Source of the DNA: DASYYE01 sp035946955
GTDB taxonomy: Bacteria; Actinomycetota; Actinomycetes; Streptosporangiales; Streptosporangiaceae
Length of the DNA: 20,910 bases
Assembly (NCBI GenBank): GCA_035946955.1
Contig: DASYYE010000243.1
Span: forward strand, 1-20,910
Direction of reading: 5' to 3'
The translations under genes and the position numbers were made by a program. A model generated the notes under the pieces. The model did no database searches. It was not told where the DNA came from and worked only from the letters and a program-made list of their open reading frames with translations. Every line of letters starts with the position of its first letter. Position 1 is the first letter of the stretch. Positions 1-7,103 of this stretch are shown piece after piece.

Positions 1-168
1 ACGGCCCAGCACGCTGGCCATGCGGACATCGTCCGGGAACTCATCGACGGGACAGGCGGCCCCGATCAGGATGCCCTCGACGAACCCACATGGCGGGAGT
101 ACGTCGCCCAGGTCCAGGCCGCAGCCGACACGTTCGCCACCGCCCCCGAGGCGCAACCACCACCCTGA
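1..168 (+). CDS. C-terminal end of an unidentified protein, possibly ankyrin-like
   Basis: Frame 1 is open from the window edge to a TGA at 166-168, giving the last 55 residues of a protein that starts outside the window. The opening AQHAGHADIVRELID resembles the second half of an ankyrin repeat (a GHxDIVxxL pattern). It is followed by an acidic stretch, then an Ala/Pro/Gln-rich tail that looks disordered. One partial repeat is not enough to assign a family, so function is left open. The convergent GDSL hydrolase gene ends 54 bp downstream, and the short gap contains the palindrome CCCTAGGG but no clear terminator. Confidence 0.55.
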   Translation, partial: TAQHAGHADIVRELIDGTGGPDQDALDEPTWREYVAQVQAAADTFATAPEAQPPP

Positions 169-222
169 GCCCTAGGGTGCCGCTGAGGATGGGAGAGCTG
201 TCACCGGCTACCCGACAGGAGG

Positions 223-1458
223 TTAGGGAGTCATGGAGATGAGGTTCACGGCCAGGCCGATGGCCTGGTAGCCCGCGTCGTTTGGGTGCAGATGGTCGCC
301 GCTGTCGTAGGCCGGCAGGAACGACATGGGGTTGGACGGGTCGTGGGTGGCGGTGTCCTGGCCGACCACGCCGTTGCAGCCGCTCGTGGGGGTACGGACG
401 AAAGAGTCGTATGCCTCACGGGCGGTCTCGCCGGAGGGGTTCCAGCCACCCGAGCCCTGATACGGGGTCAGCGTGGAGCAGATGAACTTGACCCCATGAT
501 GGTGGGCCATCGAGATCAGCTCTTTGAGCGCGGCGACCAACTGGGAGGCGGTCGGTTGCGGGCTGGAGCCGAGGTCATTGATGGGGTCGTCCGAGAAGAT
601 CACCCAGCGCACACCTGGCTGGCTGAGCACATCGCGGTCAAAACGGTGCACTGCGCTCGGGCCACTGCCGTCGGCGAGAAGCCGGTTGCCGCCGATGCCC
701 TCGTTGAGCACGCCAATCGTGTCGCCGACCGCGTTCAGCCGAGAGGCGAGGACGTCAGGCCAGCGGTGGTCCGCGTCAATGGTCGATCCATACCCGTCGG
801 TGATCGAGGCGCCTAGTGTCACGACCGCGCCGTGTGACTTCGGGTTCTGCACCTCGAGGCCAGACAGGAAGTAGTAGTTGTTCTGCGTCCGCGGGTTCGA
901 GAAGCTGGCCGCGCCGCTCTGGTCGCCGGAGGTGATGTAGGTCGTCGCCATGGAAAACTGGTGGTAGGTCGACGGTCCTGTTGCATCGGGCAGGTAGATG
1001 CTGATCGCAATGTCCGACAAGGCTGGTACCGCGAAGTCAACGGAGTCGCTGGTCGCGGTACCGCCGGCCGGGACAGTGATGGAGGCCGACCCGCCGAAGG
1101 TCACAGCGTGGTCGGTGCCGGGTGTGATGGCCGAGCCGGAGCCAGCCTGCGCGACGTGGACGTCGCCCACGGTCAGGGGCGCGCTGCCGAAGACGTTGGA
1201 CAGCCGGATACGGGCGTCGGTCCCGCTGATGCTGGTGTGGACGATCTGGCGGATCGTCTGCTGGTCGAAGGAATCCCCGCCGCTTTCCGGTGCGGTCGCC
1301 CAGGTGCCGGTCCAAGAGGTTCTGGTGACCTCTTTCGGCCCGGCAGCGGAGGCCGCGGTGGCGGGTTTGCTCATGACGACCCGGGCGGCCAGCGGCGCGG
1401 CGAGCGCGAGCCCGGCAACCACGGCCAAGAGGCAGAACAGGGGGTACCGACCAGACAT
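223..1458 (-). CDS. Secreted GDSL/SGNH-family esterase or lipase-like hydrolase
   Basis: This 411-residue protein would be exported and hydrolyse ester bonds outside the cell; the substrate is unknown. I chose the ATG at 1458 because AGGAG lies 5 nt upstream; a longer TTG start at 1506 has no such site. The N-terminus is a signal peptide or anchor (hydrophobic residues about 5-27). A beta-rich domain beginning TSWTGTWATAPES covers about residues 45-200, as in two-domain actinobacterial SGNH proteins. The SGNH fold follows: block I GASITDGYGS at 216-225 with nucleophile Ser218, block II NEGIGGNR near 252-259, block III PIND near 292-295, and block V DHLHPND with Asp388 and His391. Block I has Ala where GDS is usual and block III lacks the usual Gly, so activity is likely but not assured. 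It is convergent with the preceding gene. Confidence 0.88.
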   Translation of the reverse strand: MSGRYPLFCLLAVVAGLALAAPLAARVVMSKPATAASAAGPKEVTRTSWTGTWATAPESGGDSFDQQTIRQIVHTSISGTDARIRLSNVFGSAPLTVGDVHVAQAGSGSAITPGTDHAVTFGGSASITVPAGGTATSDSVDFAVPALSDIAISIYLPDATGPSTYHQFSMATTYITSGDQSGAASFSNPRTQNNYYFLSGLEVQNPKSHGAVVTLGASITDGYGSTIDADHRWPDVLASRLNAVGDTIGVLNEGIGGNRLLADGSGPSAVHRFDRDVLSQPGVRWVIFSDDPINDLGSSPQPTASQLVAALKELISMAHHHGVKFICSTLTPYQGSGGWNPSGETAREAYDSFVRTPTSGCNGVVGQDTATHDPSNPMSFLPAYDSGDHLHPNDAGYQAIGLAVNLISMTP

Positions 1459-1684
1459 GAGCGCTCCTGGACGCGTCGCCGTTTCGGGAGTCTCCTGTGA
1501 ATGCAATTCACGAGCGCGAACTTGTGCCCGGCGAGTGTATCCACCAACTGACCGACGTAGACCGGATCATCGAGGTGAGGCACCGTGAGCACTGACGTGC
1601 GTGCTTTGTGCGTGCCAGTGCCTCCCGGCGGTGCGGCCAGCGGCCACCCAGTGACTGCTCACTGGGAAAGCCCCTGGTCAAGGG

Positions 1685-1773
1685 CGGAGGCTCGGGGATT
1701 TGAACCCCGGAAGGGCGCGAACCCTAACCGCATTAGCAGTGCGGCGCCATAGACCGGACTAGGCGAAGCCTCC
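1685..1773 (-). tRNA. tRNA-Ser (anticodon GCT)
   Basis: Read on the minus strand, the 7-bp acceptor stem GGAGGCT/AGCCTCC is followed by a D-arm and an anticodon arm CCGCA-CTGCTAA-TGCGG with anticodon GCT. A long variable arm (TTAGGG-TTCG-CGCCCT region) follows, as class II serine tRNAs have, then a T-arm CGGGG-TTCAAAT-CCCCG. The discriminator base is G, normal for serine. The 3' CCA is not fully encoded. All arms fold without mismatch problems, so the gene looks intact. Confidence 0.97.
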
Positions 1774-2191
1774 AGTGACCAAGCGGTCCGCATCAGAGTA
1801 CCGGTGGCGGCGAGGAGACCGCAAAGCATCTCATGATGAGTCCCATGACGCCCAGCCTCGGTCCGCAGTCACCCCTGGCGTAGGCCCCGTGCATCGTCCG
1901 TCTTCGCGAACTTGTCCGCACTGCTTGCGGGACACCAGGGGCAGCTGTACGCTCGTGGGCTCGCCAGGTTACGCCACCATCTGGACGACCTGGGTGGCCG
2001 ACCCAGCATCTGCCACGGGGCACATCTATGCCGGGAAGCTACAGCGAGATCAAGCAGGCCAATGCGGCATCCTTGCGGAGAGTCAGTCACAGCCCCACAT
2101 ACTGCCAATTAGGTAGTCAATAGTCACAACTCGTCTATCCAATCGAAACCCTGACTCCAGTGATCGGCGGTCAGTGCTCTCAAAGCCTTCG
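1774..2191. other. Gene-free stretch between tRNA-Ser and the DUF397 gene
   Basis: I find no convincing gene here. The open frames (for example a plus-strand one of 113 codons starting in the tRNA flank) lack a recognisable domain, a good ribosome site and the GC-rich third positions of the real genes nearby. Composition falls towards AT around 2100-2160. The stretch presumably holds the promoter of the minus-strand tRNA at its left end and the 3' end of the DUF397 transcript at its right end; no strong hairpin was seen. Confidence 0.5.
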
Positions 2192-2407
2192 TCAGGCACC
2201 ACTCTGATCGGCATCGAACTCACCATGACGTACTCCGGTGAGAAAGGCTTCCCATTCCTGATATGAAAACCTCAGCACAGGCCCATCCGGGCTTTGTGAA
2301 TTGCGCAGGAGTATCGACTCGTCGTCGACGGACACTTCGACACAATTGGTGCCGCCCGATGCCGTGCTCCTGCGCCATACGCCGTGAGGCGACTTTGAGT
2401 TGCCCAC
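2192..2407 (-). CDS. DUF397 domain protein, partner of the upstream Xre regulator
   Basis: The whole 71-residue protein is one DUF397 domain. It shows WRRSTASGGTNCVEV at about 11-25, the family's W-[RK]-[KR]-S...N-C-V-E-V signature, then LLRNSQSPDGPVLRFSYQEW and a final FLTGVRHGEFD. The start is GTG at 2407, supported by GAGGAGG 4 nt upstream. DUF397 genes in actinomycetes usually follow an Xre gene with a DUF5753 tail. Such pairs have been studied in Streptomyces coelicolor as modulators of antibiotic production and are proposed to behave like toxin-antitoxin or regulator-cofactor pairs. Here the Xre gene lies on the same strand but 314 bp away, more than the usual tight spacing, so the two may be transcribed separately. 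The biochemical role is unknown. Confidence 0.93.
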   Translation of the reverse strand: MGNSKSPHGVWRRSTASGGTNCVEVSVDDESILLRNSQSPDGPVLRFSYQEWEAFLTGVRHGEFDADQSGA

Positions 2408-2721
2408 ACGTCCTCCTCAGTTGGGACAGCCCGACGCTGAGCCCAGGCAAGTGGCTGGCAGCACCGGGCCCCTCTCATGTCGAACGTTCTGGCAGGACAC
2501 CATCGGCAGCGCGACCGAGCTTGACAGGTGGAGATACAAAGGGCACGAAGGGCACCTAAACCACGTTGTCGCTCAGCCCACCCCCAAACGGAACCCTGTG
2601 GGAAAAACAGTGTAGGCGCTAGGGGTGGGCTTGACCACTGCGCTGACCGCTGTCCTCATCCCCCACTTCCGCCCCATTCTGCTTACTTGGCCGTAAGGGA
2701 AGGGCGATCAAGCACAACGGA
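2408..2721. other. Gene-free gap separating the Xre and DUF397 genes
   Basis: These 314 bp lie between the stop of the Xre gene and the GTG start of the DUF397 gene. Open frames on both strands have no domain and look like chance. In most genomes these two genes nearly touch, so the gap may hold a separate promoter for the DUF397 gene or be the scar of a lost or inserted sequence. I saw no terminator hairpin or transposon end. Confidence 0.45.
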
Positions 2722-3588
2722 TCAGGCCATCTCCTCTGCCAGCAGGGCCAGGAAGGCGACTGAGCCCTCAGGGCCGAGCGACAACTTCCGAAGCACTTCG
2801 AATGCCTCCCGGTAGACCGGTAGCTGCTCAGGAAGGTCACGGCTGACCAAGTCTCCCTGTGCACTCTCCTGGTAGAGCACATCATCATCTTCTGGATCGG
2901 GAAACCCAATGACCACGAAGGGCCCTTTCAACCCAGGATGGGCGCCAGCGGCGAAGGGCACCACCTCAACCGTCACTTTCGGCCGGTCTGCTACCTCGAT
3001 CAGCCTTAGGATCTGGTGACGCATCACAGCCTTACCACCGATCTGGCGACGCACTACCGCCTCGTCCAGAACGAAGAAAAGAGTCGGCGGGTCAGCTCGT
3101 TCCAGTAGTTCCTGCCGCTTCATCCGGAGTTCGACTAGCGTATCCAGGTGCTTCGCCGGCCCCTCCACAAACTCCCTTATTGTGGTGCGTGCGTATTCTT
3201 CGGTCTGCAGGATCCCAGGGATCAGGAGTGTTTCAAATTCCCTTCTCACGGAGGCGGCAGTTTCATATCCAATGAGCTGCAGCAGACTCGCGGGCGCGAC
3301 TTCCCTGTATCCGCTCCACCAGGCACGTTCCCTGCTCGCCCTAGCGAGGGCGACGAGTTCCTCTGTGCGATTGTCATCAGTGAGCTCGTAGAGGCGCAAT
3401 AGGGCCTTGAGGTCGTTCGTAGAAATATTGACCGAGCCATTTTCGATGCGGATGACCTTAGAGAGAGACCAGTCCATCTCCACAGCCACCTGCTCTTGGG
3501 TGAACTGTGCCTCTTGGCGTGCTTTTCGCAGCTCTGTCCGCAGACGTCGCCGTTGAACGACCGGACTCAGACCATCGGCGTCAGCCAT
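2722..3588 (-). CDS. Xre-family HTH regulator with DUF5753 (Scr1-type) domain
   Basis: The 288-residue protein has an N-terminal Xre/Cro HTH at about residues 14-70 (LRKARQEAQFTQEQVAVEMDWSLSKVIRIENG). A long C-terminal DUF5753 region runs from about 90 to 280 and includes FETLLIPGILQTEEYA, RQIGGKAVMRHQILRLIE and GPFVVIGFPDPEDDDVLYQES, hallmarks of this family. It should be a cytoplasmic DNA-binding protein. The start is ATG at 3588; a modest AGGGG lies 8 nt before it. The partner DUF397 gene follows on the same strand. Its own operator is not known; a GCAAGTTGCC 10-mer occurs about 90 bp upstream (3675-3684) and again at 4317-4326 within a palindrome, and could be its binding motif. The ligand or signal sensed by DUF5753 is unknown. 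Confidence 0.95.
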   Translation of the reverse strand: MADADGLSPVVQRRRLRTELRKARQEAQFTQEQVAVEMDWSLSKVIRIENGSVNISTNDLKALLRLYELTDDNRTEELVALARASRERAWWSGYREVAPASLLQLIGYETAASVRREFETLLIPGILQTEEYARTTIREFVEGPAKHLDTLVELRMKRQELLERADPPTLFFVLDEAVVRRQIGGKAVMRHQILRLIEVADRPKVTVEVVPFAAGAHPGLKGPFVVIGFPDPEDDDVLYQESAQGDLVSRDLPEQLPVYREAFEVLRKLSLGPEGSVAFLALLAEEMA

Positions 3589-4007
3589 CCACTAATCCCC
3601 TCGGTCCTACGGCCCACCTCCCGTCGTGGCCAGCTTAGCCATGTGCAGGTGGCTAGCTGGCAATTCACCACGCGGCAAGTTGCCCAAGGCGCATAGACTA
3701 CCTCCCCAGGTTCAGTACCCGCAGCTTCCCCTGCACATTGCCATCCGGCCGCATCCTGCCTGTTCAAGGGCGATGCAGGCGAGGCGACAGGCGCATCCGG
3801 AATGTCCAGCCGTTCACGCCATGAACCACAGCAGCGCAGCGGTCAAGGCCATCGCCGACCCTGTCGCCCTTCCTCCGGCGCGACCACTGAATCGGGTGGC
3901 GGCTAGGACACCACTTATCTGGAACGCTGTCAGACCACCCTTCCGGTCGGTAGGTCCATCAGCACGGGGCCACACACACCACAGCCGACCGTCACGGCAC
4001 AGGCAGC
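3589..4007. other. Upstream region of the Xre gene, no supported gene
   Basis: No open frame here is convincing; a plus-strand frame of 146 codons (3626-4066) is Pro/His/Arg-rich, has no domain and reads antisense into the next gene. The part next to 3588 must contain the Xre promoter. The 10-mer GCAAGTTGCC at 3675-3684 is shared with 4317-4326. Confidence 0.45.
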
Positions 4008-4244
4008 CTACGTGTCTGATCCCCGGTCGTCCCGAGGGCCGCAGTCACGCGGGAGCCGTTCGCTGAGCTCGGCATAACGCGTGGCGAGTTCAAGGTTTAT
4101 TGCCGTCTCAAGGTTGTCGAGCTGCACCCGCATCCTCCTCAGCGAGGGACCGATGTCGGCTGCGATCTCGTGCCGCAGATAGCGGACACAGAGCATGCCG
4201 CCCAGCAACAAGCCCAGGAGGGCACCGATCAGGAAGACCATCAT
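4008..4244 (-). CDS. Small single-pass membrane protein with coiled-coil-like tail
   Basis: The 78-residue product begins with a clear transmembrane helix (MMVFLIGALLGLLLGGMLCV, residues 1-20). A basic stop-transfer YLRHE and an amphipathic charged helix (LRRMRVQLDNLETAINLELATRYAELSERL) follow, which could form a coiled coil in the cytoplasm. The acidic/Arg tail looks disordered. Two adjacent ATG codons (4244 and 4241) follow AGGAG and GGGGGTG, so either could start. Proteins of this shape occur in actinomycetes, but I know of no assigned role. The gene stands alone, with about 190 bp to the next minus-strand gene upstream. Confidence 0.72.
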   Translation of the reverse strand: MMVFLIGALLGLLLGGMLCVRYLRHEIAADIGPSLRRMRVQLDNLETAINLELATRYAELSERLPRDCGPRDDRGSDT

Positions 4245-4321
4245 CTCCTGTCACCCCCAAAACCGTCCAGGAGGATACTTGCAGTATGCACTACGACAGC
4301 TAGCTTTAGGAAGACAGCAAG

Positions 4322-4335
4322 TTGCCATATGGCAA
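4322..4335. promoter_or_regulatory. Palindrome TTGCCATATGGCAA, operator candidate
   Basis: A perfect 14-bp palindrome lies about 80 bp upstream of the small membrane protein gene. Its left half overlaps the 10-mer GCAAGTTGCC, also found upstream of the Xre gene at 3675-3684. Perfect palindromes of this size with a TTGC/GCAA outer part are typical dimer-regulator sites. That the nearby Xre protein binds here is inference only. Confidence 0.45.
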
Positions 4336-4437
4336 AAAGCTAGGTTCCTCTCAGCTACCTTGGGTTGAGTTCGAGGGCAACGGAACTCCAGCACCCGATT
4401 GCCGACCACCAGCCTGCGAGCGGTCACAAGACCAAGG

Positions 4438-6099
4438 TCATCCCTGGCTGGAAGATGTTGGACCCAGTGTGATCACCTCGAAGTCGCCGTTGGCGTACTG
4501 CGTTCGGAGTCTTGTTTTCGCGAACTTGCCCACGCCTGTCTTGGGCACTTCGTCAATGAACGACCACCGCTCCGGCAGTTGCCAGCGCGGGATGCGATCG
4601 GCAAGGAAAGCGCGCAGGTCGGCGGCTGTGACCGAGGCACCGGGATGGAGCACCACCGTGGCCAGAGGGCGTTCCCCCCACTGGTCGTCGGGCACCCCGA
4701 TCACCGCGGCTTCGGCCACGTCGGGGTGGGCCATCAGCGTGTTCTCCAGCGTCATCGAGGAGATCCACTCGCCGCCGGACTTGATCACGTCTTTGGCCCG
4801 GTCGGTCAGGGTCACGAAACCGTCCGGGCTGATGGTCCCCACGTCGCCGGTGCGCAGCCACCCGTCGTGGAACTTCGCCGGGTCCGGATCCTGGTAGTAC
4901 GAGCCCGTCACCCAGGGGCCGCGGACCTCGACCTCGCCGACCGCCTCACCGTCGTGTGGCAGGAGTGTGTCGTCGTCCCCCACGAGCCGGGCCTCCACCG
5001 TGCAGAAGAACCGGCCGGCCGTGTCCCGGTAGTGCCACTCCTCCGCCGCGGGCGTGTTCGCGGGCGGGTGCGCCACGCTGCCCAGCGGTGAGGTCTCGGT
5101 CATCCCCCACGCCTGGATGATGCGCACTCCCAGTTCCTTCTCGAAGGCCTCCATCAGCGAGTGCGGTACCGCGGACCCGCCGCACACGACGAGCCGCAGC
5201 GACGACAGGTCACCGCCGTGCTCACGCACGTACTGCAGCACACCGTTCCAGATCGTCGGCACCGCACCGGCCAGTGTGGGCCGCTCGGTCTCGATCAGCT
5301 TCACCAGCGGGGCCGGCTGGAGGAAGCGGTCTGGCATCACCAGGTCGGCACCGGCCAGGAACGCCGCGTGTGGCAGGCCCCAGGCGTTCGCATGGAACAT
5401 GGGCACCACCGGGAGCATGCGGTCGCGTTCTGACATGCCGAAGGAGTTGGCCAGGCACACCCCCATCGCATGCAGGTATATCGAGCGGTGGCTGTAGACC
5501 ACGCCCTTCGGCCGGCCCGTGGTCCCACTCGTGTAACACATCGCGGCCGCGGACCTCTCCTCGAGCCGGGGCCACTCGAAGTGTTCCGATGCCGCCGCGA
5601 GCAGGTCCTCATAGGAGTGCACGCGGTGCCCGGCACCGGAGACCTGGTCCGCCAGGGTGGCCACTTCCGCGACGGGACCGGTCACCACCACGTGCCGGAC
5701 CGTCTCCACCTGCGGCAGCACCCGCGCGAGCAGTGGCACGAGCGAGCTGTCCACGAGCACGACATGGTCGGCCGCGTGGTTGACGATGAAGGCGATCTCG
5801 GCTGGGTCCAGCCGCAGGTTGAGGGTGTGCAGGACCGCTCCCATGGAGGGCACGGCCAGGTAGGCCTCCAGATGCTCGGAGTTGTTCCACAGCAGGGTCG
5901 CCACCCGCTGGTCCGCGTCCACGCCGAGGCCGCGCAGGGCGTTCGCGAGCCGGGCGGACCGGACCGCAGTCTGGGCATACGTCTGGCGCCGTACACCATC
6001 GCCGGTGAAGGTGACGACCTCCCGGTCGCCATAGGCCATGGCGCCGTAGCGCAAGATCCCGGTCACCGTGAGCGGAATGTCCATCATCGTGCTCTGCAC
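4438..6099 (-). CDS. Fatty-acyl-CoA ligase (AMP-binding, FadD-like)
   Basis: This 553-residue enzyme should activate a fatty or other carboxylic acid by forming an acyl-adenylate and then the CoA thioester, at the cytoplasmic side. Motifs in order are the P-loop CYTSGTTGRPKG at 188-199, AWGMTET at 329-335, TGD with ribose-binding Asp near 417-419, the hinge region RAKDVIKSGGEW at 434-445 and the C-terminal catalytic Lys525 in TGVGKFAK. I placed the start at GTG 6099 (MQSTMMDIPLTV) because GGGAGG lies about 8 nt upstream and relatives open this way; the frame runs open to 6240 but that part is unlike the family. It resembles medium/long-chain ligases. It could work on fatty acid degradation or on a branched or aromatic acid; the neighbours do not tell. 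Confidence 0.94.
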   Translation of the reverse strand: MQSTMMDIPLTVTGILRYGAMAYGDREVVTFTGDGVRRQTYAQTAVRSARLANALRGLGVDADQRVATLLWNNSEHLEAYLAVPSMGAVLHTLNLRLDPAEIAFIVNHAADHVVLVDSSLVPLLARVLPQVETVRHVVVTGPVAEVATLADQVSGAGHRVHSYEDLLAAASEHFEWPRLEERSAAAMCYTSGTTGRPKGVVYSHRSIYLHAMGVCLANSFGMSERDRMLPVVPMFHANAWGLPHAAFLAGADLVMPDRFLQPAPLVKLIETERPTLAGAVPTIWNGVLQYVREHGGDLSSLRLVVCGGSAVPHSLMEAFEKELGVRIIQAWGMTETSPLGSVAHPPANTPAAEEWHYRDTAGRFFCTVEARLVGDDDTLLPHDGEAVGEVEVRGPWVTGSYYQDPDPAKFHDGWLRTGDVGTISPDGFVTLTDRAKDVIKSGGEWISSMTLENTLMAHPDVAEAAVIGVPDDQWGERPLATVVLHPGASVTAADLRAFLADRIPRWQLPERWSFIDEVPKTGVGKFAKTRLRTQYANGDFEVITLGPTSSSQG

Positions 6100-6263
6100 C
6101 GGCCACCTCCCTGGAGCACCAGCCCCGGGGGGCCTGGGGTTATGGAGGGAAAATACTGCCACTTCAGACCCGCACAACGCCATGGGGACGGCGGAACATA
6201 CGCGGCTGCGTCTGGTTTCCGCCAACCGCAGGCAGACCACATGGCTGCCCGGGATGACGTAGG

Positions 6264-6884
6264 TCAGGCCTGGAGTTCAGCGTCGATACGGAGCTTAGCG
6301 ACCCCCCGGGAGACGGCGCTCTTGACCGTCCCCTGGCTGATCCCCAGGATCTCCGCGATCTCTGCCTCGCTCATGTCCTCGTAGTACCGCAAAACGACCG
6401 CGGCACGCATGCGGCTCGGCAGCCGGTCCAGTGCCCGCCGCAGGGCGTCCTGCAGTTCGCTGCGGCCTGTATGGTCCGCCACGGCCTGGTCCGGGATGAC
6501 GTCGGTGGGGTACTCCTCCACCCGGCGGCGGCGCCACCAGGAGATGTGTGTGTTGACCATGGCCCGGCGGACGTACCCGTCCAGCGCGCGGCGGTCTTCG
6601 ATACGGTCCCACGCCAGGAAGGTCTTGGCCAGAGCGGCCTGGACCAGGTCCTCGGCATCAGCCTGGTTGCGGGTCAGCAGGTAGGCCATGCGGAGCAGCG
6701 ACCCACTGCGGGCGGTCACATACTCACGGAACCCCCGCTCATCAACGAGGATCCGCGCCTGCGGCGGAACCGGCCGCCGCGCAGCGAACCGCCCAGGACC
6801 ACTGGCAAGGCCCGGCTCCCCCCAGCCCTGTGGCACAGGGCCAGCGCCGACCCCGGTAACACCGCGATCGCCCCCGACGCTCAC
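6264..6884 (-). CDS. SigE-family (ECF-type) RNA polymerase sigma factor
   Basis: The protein has sigma region 2 (GSLLRMAYLLTRNQADAEDLVQAALAKTFLAW) and region 4 (LDRLPSRMRAAVVLRYYEDMSEAEIAEILGISQGTVKSAVSRGVAKLR, with the HTH in its second half), joined by the short linker usual for ECF sigma factors. The VTARSGSLLRMAYLLT opening matches the actinobacterial SigE-type group. The start is uncertain: GTG 6884 is chosen because codons before it have poor GC at third positions, while the frame is open to a TTG at 6941 with AGGAG only 2 nt away. The true start could also be further inside, since residues before RILVDERGF look disordered. No anti-sigma gene is adjacent, which is common for this group. 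Three GTTACC/GGTAAC boxes lie around the start. Confidence 0.9.
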   Translation of the reverse strand: MSVGGDRGVTGVGAGPVPQGWGEPGLASGPGRFAARRPVPPQARILVDERGFREYVTARSGSLLRMAYLLTRNQADAEDLVQAALAKTFLAWDRIEDRRALDGYVRRAMVNTHISWWRRRRVEEYPTDVIPDQAVADHTGRSELQDALRRALDRLPSRMRAAVVLRYYEDMSEAEIAEILGISQGTVKSAVSRGVAKLRIDAELQA

Positions 6885-6920
6885 AACCCAACCGTACCCA
6901 CACCTTGCCCAGATCCCACT

Positions 6921-6937
6921 GTTACCACGCGTTACCA
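6921..6937. promoter_or_regulatory. Direct repeat GTTACCA x2, 10 bp apart, upstream of the sigma gene
   Basis: GTTACCA occurs at 6921-6927 and 6931-6937, one helical turn apart. A third copy in inverse orientation, GGTAAC, lies at 6855-6860 near the chosen sigma start. This could be an operator or promoter element of the sigma gene; no regulator is assigned. Confidence 0.35.
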
Positions 6938-6998
6938 GCAACTCTCCTGCCTGCCGGTTTGCTGCATAACTACAGCATTTTGGTCGCTAACCGCCGCG

Positions 6999-7010
6999 AC
7001 GCAATTGCGT
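6999..7010. promoter_or_regulatory. Palindrome ACGCAATTGCGT between divergent genes
   Basis: A perfect 12-bp palindrome lies in the region between the divergent sigma gene and the cysteine-rich protein gene, 94 bp before the ATG at 7104. A TTGACG hexamer follows at 7040-7045, but I see no well-spaced -10 partner. Operator function is plausible but unproven. Confidence 0.35.
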
Positions 7011-7103
7011 GACCGGGCAAGCCGGAGTAGCCAAACCGCTTGACGTGCACGTTGCTGGATACGCAAGGTCAGGACACGAGGCACCGTTGCCAGGGAGAGG
7101 GAC

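Noticed and set aside
286..816. Plus-strand gene of 176 codons
   Set aside because: It lies wholly opposite the GDSL gene, and its composition is that of a GC-rich antisense frame.
1775..2116. Plus-strand gene of 113 codons after tRNA-Ser
   Set aside because: There is no start signal or known domain, and third-position GC is low compared with the real genes.
3626..4066. Plus-strand gene of 146 codons
   Set aside because: It is Pro/His/Arg-rich, has no domain, and runs into the opposite strand of the small membrane protein gene.
5470..6384. Plus-strand gene of 304 codons
   Set aside because: It is antisense to the acyl-CoA ligase and sigma genes, a common artefact in high-GC DNA.
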